Assembly (NCBI GenBank): GCA_009599575.1 | Contig: VWND01000002.1 | Span: forward strand, 682,001-746,000 | DNA length: 64,000 nucleotides | Reading direction: 5' to 3' | DNA from: Blumeriella jaapii | Lineage: Eukaryota; Ascomycota; Leotiomycetes; Helotiales; Drepanopezizaceae | Shown: positions 9,822-20,935 of the stretch, one piece after another | Position numbering within the stretch: position 1 is the stretch's first letter | How the letters are laid out: every line of letters starts with the position of its first letter | The notes under the pieces: generated by a model | Seen by the model: only the letters and a program-made list of their open reading frames with translations | What the model was told of the DNA's origin: nothing | Databases searched by the model: none | Made by a program: the position numbers and the translations under genes

Positions 9822-11187
9822 GCTCTCAATCTGCCGGTTTGCTTTTTTTGGTGTGAGCTAGAGTTGAAGTCGAAGAGACTCGAGCTGTGGGGTAAGATGG
9901 GTTGGGTGGCTGGATGGTCTGATGCTGGGGAGGGAAAGGTCAGCCAAATGTGAGGCGGGGCACATCGTACAGTACTCTGCAGTCCTTGGACTACTGATAC
10001 GATAAAGTAGCTGTTCGGGAGGCACCGATGGACCTCTCATTGATGAGTACGACTACAACTCTTGTTACCGAATTCAAAGACCTATGTGACAGTCAGCAAG
10101 AATCATGATTTCGATGATTAAGCGACATAGTCTGTTTTTCGTCCCATCGTCCTTTGTCCAGTCGACGGGGCAAAAAAGCACTCCACTATCTCAACACAGA
10201 ACGGAGCAATTTTATTGACAACTCAAGCATTCAGCAGACATGGCACAGGCTATTACTGAATTGAGCCCAATGTGGCGATCTGCAATTCTTTGTTTTCTTA
10301 AGCGAGGGGGAGAGGGCGAATTCTCCTGTTTAGCCAGCCAAGCCTGGTGAGCGGGGGTTGGATGGAATATTGTCAATTGTCTCGGGTGTTGGGCGGGCGC
10401 ACATTGGAAACATGGGAAGCTACAGTACTGCACAGTGCTTTTGCCTTTAAAGTATAAGCTACTGACTAAGTATTGGAGGACCTGGGTTTTCGTAAGCACT
10501 GACTTCGCTTTGACGAATGAGCATGCCGAAAGAAAAGCGCTGCGCAGATGGTACTGTAGAGAGCAGTCTTGCACGAAGGTGTGTCGGTCGACCTAGGAAG
10601 GAGCAGCGGATCACCCTGAGATACTGTAAGTACAATACAGTACAGTACTTGCATCAGAAGGCGAGTGGCACTGCAAACACGCGAGATGGTCCACCCTCGA
10701 CGAAAACATGTCTGGAAAGTGTTCAGAGTATTGCATTCCAATCTCTTCAGGTCCATCAATCAATCCCATCAACTCAAACCCCAACAGATCCCACCGAGCC
10801 ACAATATGTACATACCAAGTAGGGTATTTACAAAGTCAACAAAGCAGTCGCTAAATCTCTTTCTCTGATATCAAAAATCCCCCAGCCCCCTAAAAAAAAA
10901 TGACATTCAGATCAGGCCGAAGCGGCCAAAAGTCATACACTTGCCCAGGCAGCAAGATGAGGATAGCCAGCTATTGAGTTTATGCAATCACTCCGAATCC
11001 GCCTCACTCCTGATATCCCCCGCAAGAGGCAAGTGATCAAAAGATGCCCAGTAAAAGCAGAAAACACAGAACGAAAGCCTAGCGTGAGCTATCTCACGTT
11101 AACACCTATACCAACTCGGCTTGTCACAATCCTGTTGTACAAGCGCAATGTACATCCTGTCGTCGCTGTCGATCTGCGAACGGGTGA
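9822..11187. other. Spacer between methyltransferase promoter and apsA 3' end
   Basis: No gene is seen. The left part is the promoter of the leftward methyltransferase gene. GTACAGTAC-type sequence occurs at 10627-10648. The right part should be the 3' UTR of the leftward ApsA/Num1 gene. The short ORFs here have no family features. Confidence 0.5.
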
Positions 11188-14100
11188 CTAAAATCCGCGG
11201 AAGGGATCAATTCCACATCCGCCGTCGAACTGACCGTCGTCCTCCTCACCAGAAATCTTGGCCCCATTGAAGAAATCAATGCTTAGTCGAACGCTATGCG
11301 ATTGAAAACTTTCTCTGCTCCTGCTCCTCTGTCGCTTTTCGGTACTGTGTCGTGGGTGGGTGCCCGCCAACTCCATCTCATCCTGTTCGTCGAGGAAATC
11401 GTCGAAGCCGTGAGATGCCATGGGTCCGACGAAGGCTTCCATACGCATAGTGCCTACTGCATCGAAAAAGTTATTCACTATTGCTCCAGGTCGATTGCTG
11501 ACGTCTGAGGTGCGGGCGAGTGAACGTCCGCTTGCGCTCATGCTCGAGTACCCTGCGGCGGAGCTTGGAGGCTGGAATTGATAGACTTCGGATGGGGAAC
11601 TCGTGTCAACGCTCATGCTAGCTGTGCTGAGCGAAGGCGCGTGGCTGTTGAGTGGGCCTGAGAACCCTCGAATGGACAAAGGAGGTGGCACTCTTCCACC
11701 TGTGGTGCTGCGCTTCCTAGTATGTGATGGAATTGGCGGGATGTTGTATAGCCCTAGCCCCCCTGCTTGCCAGCGAGATACGACAGGGGGTTCGGCGGAT
11801 AAATCTGGTTGAATTGGGTCGCTGTGTGAGTAGATAGACTCTGCCCCTTGGGTGCTGGTATCGCGGTGGGAAGACTGCACACCGGTCGGGCCATATCGAG
11901 CCACAGACGTTCTTCCTTTGGCGACACGAATGGAATCCCTTATGCTTTTTTTGCGAGGGCGGTTGTCCCGTCTGGGCAACTCGAATTCGGGTGCGGCAGT
12001 TTGGGGGAGAGGGAAAGGTGCTTGTACTATTTCAGGAATGGCCTGGGAAGAATGGGCAAGAAAGGAGAGCGCTGTGAGCCAGATGTAGTGCCTCTCCGGT
12101 GAAGGGGCGGTGAATTTGAGAGCACGAGCCGGAGTCAGGATGAGGATGGATCTGTTGAATAATGGTGGTGATCCCCTCGGTGGAGGATTATCGTCTTTTA
12201 CATCCAGAACGGATTGGATCGTTACTAGCAAAGTTAGTGTATATCGTACAAGACAATGAGGTGTAAGTACGCTTTCGTCCTGTCTTGCCCATCAAAGCCG
12301 ACCCAGATGTTGGCTGCTTGCTGTTCCACATCACAGCTCTCTCGTAAGGTGCTAGCCATACCCATCGTTTATGACGAACGCCATTGGCGTTGTCACCTTC
12401 CATGCCGTTGGATTCAGCAACACCAAACGACTTGCGCCGTCGGACATATTTAAACATCCACTCTCCCACCATTGTTTGCGAAATTGCGTTAACAACGCTT
12501 GTAGCGGACCCATGACCAGTGTTGGTAGTATTGAAAGTTTTCGTCGTAGCTGTTGATGGCTGCTGTTTTTTGTGGGAGCGGTAGCGACTCATGCCAGTGT
12601 CTCTTAAGTTTCGCGGGGGGAAAAATGGGTTGCGCGGCATTGGTGGAAGCTGAGGGGACCCGGGAGCCTCCGTGAATGCCGACACGGCTGTAGGTGATCG
12701 ACCCCTGCGATGCGTGGAATTTCCACGGCCTCCTTTGGGGATGCCACCAGCGGATCTGATCTTACGGACACTGTAGGTGCGATAATGAGTTCCTTTGTAG
12801 AGACCGACTCGCCCCAATGTTGGGCTTCTATTTCCGTCGCTTGTAGCACTAGCTGGAGGTCGTCTAGAGCTCGCTCTGTTGGGGATTGGGAATGGCGGTT
12901 GTTTGACAGCTTCAGGGAGAATTGGGCTTCTAGAACGCCCCTGGTGAGCAGCAACACCACTTTGGATGAGCGCTGCCCGGCGGATTGCACTCGGCTTGTT
13001 GCTTGTGGGCAACGCGAGCGGTTTGTCGAGTTGCCGCACGGAGGTCTTGGTTGTTGGTCTTGATGGCAGCTGACACCATGATTCGCTAGTGTCTACGATT
13101 TCGATGTTCTCTTGATAGGGCTCTGATACAACTACCAGCTGTACATGTTCCGCGACCGAGATTGGTGGCGTCGAAGCGCGTTTGCTCCGTCTTTGCCAGA
13201 CCACCCTGGGTCTCGGTGCAGACAATGCCGTGCTGTACTCGTAGTCGCTCAGGTCGCCGTCCGCGAAATCATCCGCATCGTCGGAACTCGCATTGTCAAA
13301 GCCGGCGAACAAACTGCTGATCCGGTGCGGCCGCCGGATAGAGACCGAGGCGTTGTCCTTCGACAACGGCCCGTTGTCATTGCTCCCAGGATAGGCATCC
13401 CGAATCTCGCTCGATGGGAGCGGTGGCGAGGATGGAACGTCTTGAGCTAGGCTCGTGCGGCTCAGCATACGACGGGGGTTCCTGGGAGGCAGATTGCATG
13501 GTAGAAGAGAAGAGGCTTCTGGCGAAGCAGATGCACGAGGGGGAAGAGGAGGAGGGGGTGGTGAAGAAGAAATGTTCGAGGGATGTAGGTGGGCCGGGAG
13601 TAAGTTGATCCGTTGTGCTACGCGAATCTCTTCCGTCTGTACCGACGTGGATCGAGTTGGGACGGGCACGTGAATGGCAACCTGACATTCGGCATCTTTG
13701 TAGTGCTGCGGCAGCAGCGGCTCCCGCGGCGTCGAAGGAGCCGAACTGGGCGGGTGCAGTTGGATGGATGGGATGGGAATGGGTGCCGGCGCCGCTGCTC
13801 GTAGGGGTGACGCCAGCGGCAATGGTGCTTCGGGAGCGTCGGTTTGTGTTGACATGGAGATCATCTCAGATGCCGGAGGCGAGGGCGCTCGGAATGGGAG
13901 GATAGGTGTTCGCGGCGGACTGGGAGGCTCTCCCAGGGTCTGCGCCGCCGAAGAGACCATCGACAAGCATGGTGAGGGTGCTGGAGTGTCGATGTCCTCA
14001 GGAGGAGCCACATGAACACGCTTTCGTCGCTGGTTGGCCTCCACTTCCCATTCGCGAGCAACGACGGTTGAAAAGCGCTCGACGCGCACAGCGGCGATGC

Positions 14101-15383
14101 CGTTGCCATTGACGGGCGAGATTTCCACCACCGATGCAAGTTTGATCGCGGACAGCTCTGGTGAACGGGGGGGAGAACATTGCACCCCCGTGTCCGCATA
14201 CTCAAGCCGGACAGGGACCGTCTCTTCGTCTTCTTGAATTCCTCCTTCAAATCGCTCGAGTACTGCTTGCTGGGCAAAGATGCGTCCTCTAGCAGCACTG
14301 CCAGATCGCCGAAGGATTTCCCGGCTCTGGTTGCGGTGGTGGTTTCGGGACATGGTGCTCTCGCGACTCTGGTTGCGCCTGTGCTTGTAGATAGACATGA
14401 CACTTTCGCGACCATCACGATCTGTCTGATCCTCGTCTCCGTCCCAGTCCAGCTCGTCCGCTAAGCTCAACCCATTGGGCTTGCTACATCCATACCCACT
14501 CAACATGGAAAACCGGATACTGTTCGTCATGCTCATCGTCCGGATGCTTCCACCATCACTCTCCTGGCCGTTGAGCGGGTCTCTCGATGGCTCCTCGGCC
14601 CCGGTCTCCTGTTGGACATGGCCGATGGCTTGGGTCTCGTAGGTGGCGACCTCCTCCAAGACGGTCTTCAGTCGCGATTCGGCCACATGGATTCTGCGCT
14701 CCAACTTTCTCCTCTCTTCCGCCCAGTTGTCTCTCTCGATTTTCCATAGTTGAAGCGAACGTTGTGAGTCGTCTTCTCGACTACGAAGCTTTTTCTGTAG
14801 AGACTCGATACGTCGCTTGTGTTCAGCACCTGATTCGACAGCTACGTCCCGCTCCCTAGCGAGTTCCGAAAGGGCCGTCGAGCTGCCCCCTTCGAGCAAA
14901 GTCAATTGGCGCTTCAGTATTCGGTTTTCCTTCGACGATTCAACCAGGTTCGAATCTAGCTCCTCGTGTACTCCTCGCGCAAGGTGCAGGTCGGATTCCA
15001 GATTCTCGATTATCCTGTTCTTCTCTTCCTGATCTCTCCGCAGCGCCAAGATTTCGGAAACTAGATTGGCGTGAAGTGTTGGAGTAAATCGCCTCGGATC
15101 AAGTACCGAGATGCTTTTTCACACATCAGCTCTGCCTCGGTTTTCCAAAGATGCCTTGTGCCTACCTCTCGTCATTGGTCACATCTTGGGATCCACGGCG
15201 CTTCTTCTCGCCATTCACAAAAGGTGGGGGAGACGACGATGGCGCGGGAGACTTTGAGCTTTGGCGAGACTGCCTGCGCGATGCTCTAGACGAGCTTCTG
15301 TAACGAGTGTTTGTTGACTTGGGGAGGGACGCTTGAGCAGCAGCAGCAGCAGCATACTCGTCCTCTGTCTCCCAAGGGGTCAT
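11188..15383 (-). CDS. apsA: ApsA/Num1-like cortical nuclear-migration protein (PH domain)
   Basis: Large cortical anchor that binds the plasma membrane through a PH domain and tethers dynein, so that nuclei and the spindle are positioned along hyphae. There are three exons: 15166-15383, 12271-15113 and 11188-12224, giving 1365 aa. The N-terminus MTPWETEDEY is followed by a Ser/Arg-rich stretch. The conserved block ISVLDPRRFTPTLHANLVSEI is created across intron 15114-15165. A coiled coil follows (about residues 75-220), then a long Pro/Ser-rich disordered middle with repeated V/TQTD-like motifs (TGVQCS, SMSTQTD, STSVQTE). The PH domain starts near ISQTMVGEWMFKYVRR and is completed across intron 12225-12270 (GKTGRK-LTIQSVLDVKD). 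The C-terminal tail is low complexity. N-terminal EF-hand or start variants cannot be excluded. Confidence 0.9.
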
Positions 15384-18300
15384 CTTGCCAGCAGATGTGT
15401 TTCAACAGCCGCAGTTTTTTTTTCTGATACTGTTGGATGGAAGAATTTCAGGTCTTCGACATCAATAAGAACCTGTCGCAGCTGTGTCGACGAGTAATTG
15501 GAGGGGTACAGGTTAGGGTCCCCCTTGTATAAAGTCGGCAGGCCAATTGCGAACGTCGACCCAAGTGAGTTTGAAGTACCGTTTTCTCTGTCTGCTCTGA
15601 TAACCGGTCGCACTGACTCGATGATCGGACTCAAGACCAGCTTAGAGTGCTTTGATGTGTCAGTCAGATACGTTTCGTGGAAAGCACGCGGGGTTGAGTG
15701 CGGCGAGAAATCCTTGCCACATACCTACCCGTTATCAACCAGGAGTACCGCGGCGAAATAGACGAAATGATCACAACTCCTGGGTACGTGATCAGTCAAG
15801 TTCGAGTCTTCGCGCCGCCAGAGGATGCAGGGAAATGCAGAGCTCAGGCATAGCGGGCATTGACCGGGAGTCTTCATTACCTGTTTACCTGCAACAACGT
15901 CGTCTGTGGCATGCAAACGTTCCGACACGCATACCGTCTTTTTTTTTTTCTCGACGAAAAAGCAAGTCTCGTCTCGGGTGACTCGATCGAACGGTCCCGG
16001 GTCTCGAGTTCCTGAATCCGTCCTGGTTGTACCTTGTTGTACGCCAATGCCTGCCCGATCGGAGTTGTCGTGGGGGATTGGCGGAGAGAAAGGAGCACAC
16101 GGCGTGCGGAAAAGTGAGCAGAAGCAAAGACAGAAGAAGAAGGAATGAAAGCAGGAGTGAAGCTCCAGTTACCTACTGGACTGTAGGAAGCATCCCGGGG
16201 AGTTGATTAGAAGTTAGTTTGACGGGTCTTGCCTAGTTGACGCGCTGTCGACGGTCGAGAGCCTACCCTTACCCGGGCCCATAATTCTGGCTCGAATTCT
16301 GCCCTGGAGAACATAAGAACTTCCGCTCTTGGAGGTAGTGCCGACCGGGTCCATCGGTTATTGGCAAAGAGCATGGGTAACGAAAGGATCGGCAAAGAGC
16401 GTTGAATCTTCTTATAAAGGGGGGGACAATAGGGGAAAGGGGGCAAGGGTCTCTTGACCGAGGCGGTGGCATGACTCCGGCCACAGGAGGAGGGCGAAGA
16501 CACTTCGTTCTACAGGACATACGGTAGAGTCGAGTACAGTAGAGGACCGTAGAGTGCTGGTTCGATGCCGCCGCTTCTCGCCGACGCGGCATGGGAGTAG
16601 CCATGTGTGTTTGACGGGTGGCTTCCGGCTGAGCAGCGGCGACAAGGACCCGGCCATGCTCGGTGGACAAGCACGAAGTACATGCAGCACAGTACTGTAC
16701 TGTGTACAGTCTGGACTGTACTGCTGTGTACTGTGTGTAGGTAGTAACTGACGAAGGGCGTTGGTTACTGCACAGTACCTAAGACAACCTGCAACCTGAT
16801 CACAGCCGCCTGATCCCCGGCGGATGGGGAAGCGAGCCTTCGCAGGGGGCAAAGAAAAACTTCCCAACGCCGCATCTACTGTACATAGTACATACCGCAC
16901 CGCTCCCCGATTGGATTCCCGGACAATTCAATGTTCAGTCCCTCGCAAGACCATCCGCAAAAGTCGCCGGCGACGACAGATTAGGCTCGACACCGGCTAT
17001 CACCGCTACTACTGTCCGGAGCTGTGCTGTGCGAGTTCTCCAGGAATCCATCAATCAATCGGTCCGGCCCGTCTGTCTGCGCAATAGCTTTCCAGGTTTT
17101 CCCTCCATCATGGGCCAGACCGAATTGGACTAAGGCGATGCCAGGGAAGACCCAGAACGTGCATGATACGACTACTGGACGGGAGGTGTTTCCTACTACA
17201 GTGCTAGAAGCATGTAGGTACTATGTACTGTGTACTGTGTACTGTCTGTAGAGCACGCACTTGTGCATTCTGCAGGATCCAAGACTGCCGAAATTGTGAA
17301 CTCGTGTGGCTGCCGCTGTCCCGGGTCGACCGACATACGTACGGAGTAGGTTTGGCGTGTTCTTTCGTCTCAGACACCGCACGAGATCCAACGCCGGGGC
17401 TTCCCTCGCTCCCGCGTGCTCGGGCTACCAGCAGATGTCTTGTATAGTACAGTATCTATCTGTACTGTATGTACAGTACTGTACAGTATGTGTACACGTA
17501 CAGCACTGTATCTTCTTGGCCTCTAACATTCTTTGACGACCTACAGTACTGAGTAGACATGGCACACCAATGTCCATTCCGCTGGGTCTACACCACTCAT
17601 CAACACACTGAGTACGGAGTATTCTCCTTCTCCGCGTAGTACATACTGTTCTGTACCGTACTGTATACGCCGTCGGCTACACGTCACGACTCCGCACAAG
17701 ACTCATCGCTCTGATCATCCAAGCACTCCGGGCTACCAACAAAATGGAAGCATAGTAGACGAGAGTCGGGCCCCGATGCCCTCATTCAGGGGAGGGAGAC
17801 TGAGCTCGGTGGACCGTGGAGTTTCAGCCAGGTAGCACGATCTTCAGAACCCACGTACGTACAGTACTTCCGCTGTGTAGATCCATTGAAGTGGTACCGT
17901 ACTGTGTGTACACAGTACAGCAAGTAGCAAGAAACTTTGCACACACCGTTCGGCTTCTCTTGAGCAGAGGGAGAGAGAGCTGCAGCCGCAGCGCGCAAGA
18001 AGCTTCAGATGGTCCGGATAACGAGTCTTCGCGTGACCATGATCGGAGGAGATACTGCATGGGGAATAACAACTACACAACACAGTACACCTCCTGCAGA
18101 AGCTTCTCTCGAGCTCGGTGGGAAGAACATCTTGGGATCGCTCAGAACGAGTGGGCTCCACCACTATCAAGGGAGGTACCGCCTGGGAAAGGCAGAGATC
18201 CAAATAGGTAACCAATGCGACACGAAGTATGTGTGTGTACACAGTACGGTGCTGTAAGAGACGCTCTGACTCGTGATGCAGAGGCAAAGAGTAAGTGGCT

Positions 18301-20037
18301 CGTAATCTGGCGAGTCGTCACCCCCAAGGCCCCTGATCAGAACAGCGTTGTGACCAGGTGCAGTAGGTATGTACCGTACCGTACAGTACTGTACTGTGCG
18401 AGTATAATAAAGTAGCGTGACGAAGGTGCAAAAAGCCAAGTGCTGTATTTGGACTGGACTGGACTGGACTGGACATACGTCCCCACATCTACACATACAC
18501 CTGTGCTTGTTTATAGCATACCTAGCTAGAAGAGCAGGATCTCGCGCGGGAGTACTTGTGCGGCCACATCGCTCTCCCAGGCGCCGTCTGCATGGACTGG
18601 ACAGTGAGTACGGCACCTGCGAGTCCGTACACAGTCCGTACACAGTAAGCATCAATAGCACCCCTCCCGCCCCCCCGAAATCTACTTTGAGTTCGGCGTG
18701 AGAAAGCATTGCACGAAGTAATGTACAGTAAGTCCGTACTCCCCTCCCAGGCCCAAGTCCCGCCCCTGAGGGTTGGAGACCGGGGTTGGTGCTAGGAAAG
18801 GCAGAGTTTCCGGGGGTCCTCAACTCGCCTGGGACGAGGAAGTATGGATGTGCTGTTCTGTGTTGTACGGTCCAGTACTGTACACAGTACACAGTAGATG
18901 GGATGTACTATAGTACTGTACAAATGGATTTTGACTTCTACCAAGATTCGAGGAGTGGAGGCCCCTACAATTGGCTTTGCAACCCCAGCTTAAAGTCTGA
19001 AGCCGACGGGGGAGTAGACCCGCCGTGCTGGATCCCCCGGCGAAAGCGTTCCGAGCGCCCGGGGAGCCTCGGCCAGAAAATTACTCGACACTGCTGTACG
19101 GTACATACACACAGTACTGTACAGTACTGTACATACACACAGCGCTCTCGATGAATGGCTGGGAACGGAAGAACTGCCTGAACTGACCTGATCCGCTCTC
19201 GTCGGTTCGATTTGTTCGTGGTCTATCGATTGTTCAGGCTTGCTCGGCTCCACACGAGGCTTGTCCGGATAAAGTCCTGGATTTGAGCATGATTGTGATT
19301 GTGGAAATTGGGCTGTTTTGCGAACGGGAAGCCGGGTTTCTGTCTCAATCGATGAATGTAATCCACGAGGTAAAAACTCCGCACAACTCGATGGGGCAGA
19401 GTGGTTTTGTATTGGGGGCGAATACGTGTGCAAATCAAGTCCTTCGAAGGTGTACTGTGTACTGTGTACAGTACCTACACAAACGCTGATAACAAAGCTG
19501 CGGTTAAAGATTAGCCGACGTATCCACTCTGTGGAATCACGGCTTCTCGTTGGCTGGTTAATAAATAGTAGGTTTCCATAGGCCAACCGTCATGTCCTCT
19601 GGGATGTGAGAATTGTCAATTTCACGTCGGGTTGGATCGGTTGTTTTCCAAATTGTCATTGAATGGTTGTGGATCAACCCTTACTTACCACTGACCCAAC
19701 CTACCCATCGAGAGCGCTGACTACAAGCCAGTGTCGTCTCCGTGCTGCTTGATATGTGCCCCGGGAAAGTTCACGGTCAAGGAGAATAAGGCACGAACGT
19801 TTTCCCAGTACTTATTAATAGCTGCGAAAGCGCTTGATTTGGAGTATCGGATCCAGGTTGCGGCGTCCTCGGATCCGTACATTGCGGAAGAAACGTGGCC
19901 ACCAAGCTTACGCCAGCTTTCCGAGCTTCGAAGGTACAGTACTGTAAGTCCCGCGTAGAACAGTGCGAGCCCAAAGATGTACATAGCCTGGGAACGCCGA
20001 TCGGGAATCCAGCATCACGCATTCAATGCCCAGCAGG
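15384..20037. other. 4.6-kb spacer, dense in GTACAGTAC-type palindromes
   Basis: I see no credible gene. The many small ORFs on both strands have no domains and overlap each other. From about 16.5 to 19.9 kb the sequence is studded with variants of GTACAGTAC/TACTGTAC, for example at 16690-16722, 17445-17490, 18371-18398, 18870-18897 and 19111-19132. A short pentanucleotide run (TGGAC) lies near 18455-18472. A minus-strand frame at 15380-15634 just upstream of the apsA start shows no support as an extra exon. Confidence 0.55.
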
Positions 20038-20935
20038 TCAAGTGATGCCAAACCTCCGAGCCACCTCTAGGAAGCCACCTTCGTCCAGCTTGACCCAAAC
20101 ATCAACCCAGTGTTTCGCCTCTTGATACTCCTCCGACTCGGGTTCCCAGTGATCCTCTTGGCTTCTCTCGACATAGATCGTCCTGAAGCCCTCCCGCCTC
20201 GCTGCTTTCAGGTCACCGAGATGGGCGGCGACCATCGCCACCTCGCTCGTCTGGAGGCCCATTGCCTTGGCAGCGCCTTGATACACGGATGGGTGCGGCT
20301 TGTAGGCCTCGAAGTCGGCCGAGGATATCAGCCTCTTGAACCCAAGGTTCCCATGCTCCTGCAGGTCCTTCAAGAGCGCCGGGTTCCCGTTCGAGAGCGT
20401 CGACGTGATGAACTTGGTGCCCAGCTTGTGGATCCCGGGGGAGGAGTCTTCCCACGGATCCAGAAAGTGCCAGATGAGGCTTAGCTCTCTCCGCTCGCCT
20501 TCGGTGTACAAATCTTCAAGTCCCCACTTCTTCAGCAGGTCGGTGAGAGCTATGCGGTGGTGCGTATCAATGTCACGCCACGCGCTTTTCCCCGGGACGA
20601 ATTCCCGGGTGAACAGGTAGTATGACTGTCGCCATTCGGCCGCGAATTGGGCCCAGTCGTCAGCTGTCAATTCCGATAGCCGTTTCCGGACTTCCGGGGA
20701 GAGGTCTGCCGCGCTCTGGGACGAGGATGTCTTTGCGGCAGCGCTCTGGATAAGTTTGGCGACCACGGTACCTCTCCAGTTGACCTGGACGCCGTCAGCG
20801 CTGTACTCAGGACCACAGGCATTGTGGTGGGTGGGTGGCAGGTCGATCACTTGAGGAAGCACTTACCACCGTCCCGAACACATCGAAGGTCAACCCTTTG
20901 GGGGGAGACTGGAAAATATCGGATTTTGAGCTCAT
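20038..20935 (-). CDS. Haloacid dehalogenase, type II family hydrolase
   Basis: HAD-superfamily hydrolase, similar to fungal L-2-haloacid dehalogenases. These swap a halide for a hydroxyl through an aspartyl ester, though in vivo substrates of fungal members are mostly unknown. There are two exons, 20867-20935 and 20038-20784, encoding 271 aa. Motif I, with the nucleophile Asp18, is in TFDVFGTVV, and the exon junction gives the family sequence VVNWRGTVV. Motif II is STLSNGN, the Lys of motif III is in YKPHPSVY, and motif IV is weak (AAHLGDLKAARREG). An acceptor at VNWRG was chosen because the unspliced frame upstream is non-conserved. GTACAGTAC-type sequence lies 3' of the gene at 19931-19947. 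Confidence 0.92.

Noticed and set aside
15380..15634. ORF just upstream of the ApsA start, as a possible extra N-terminal exon
   Set aside because: It stops next to the apsA ATG in another frame, and the MTPWETEDEY start already leads into the conserved N-terminal block through a clean intron.
16412..16900. 162-codon minus-strand ORF in the palindrome-rich spacer
   Set aside because: Contains translated GTACTGTAC motifs and no family signature.
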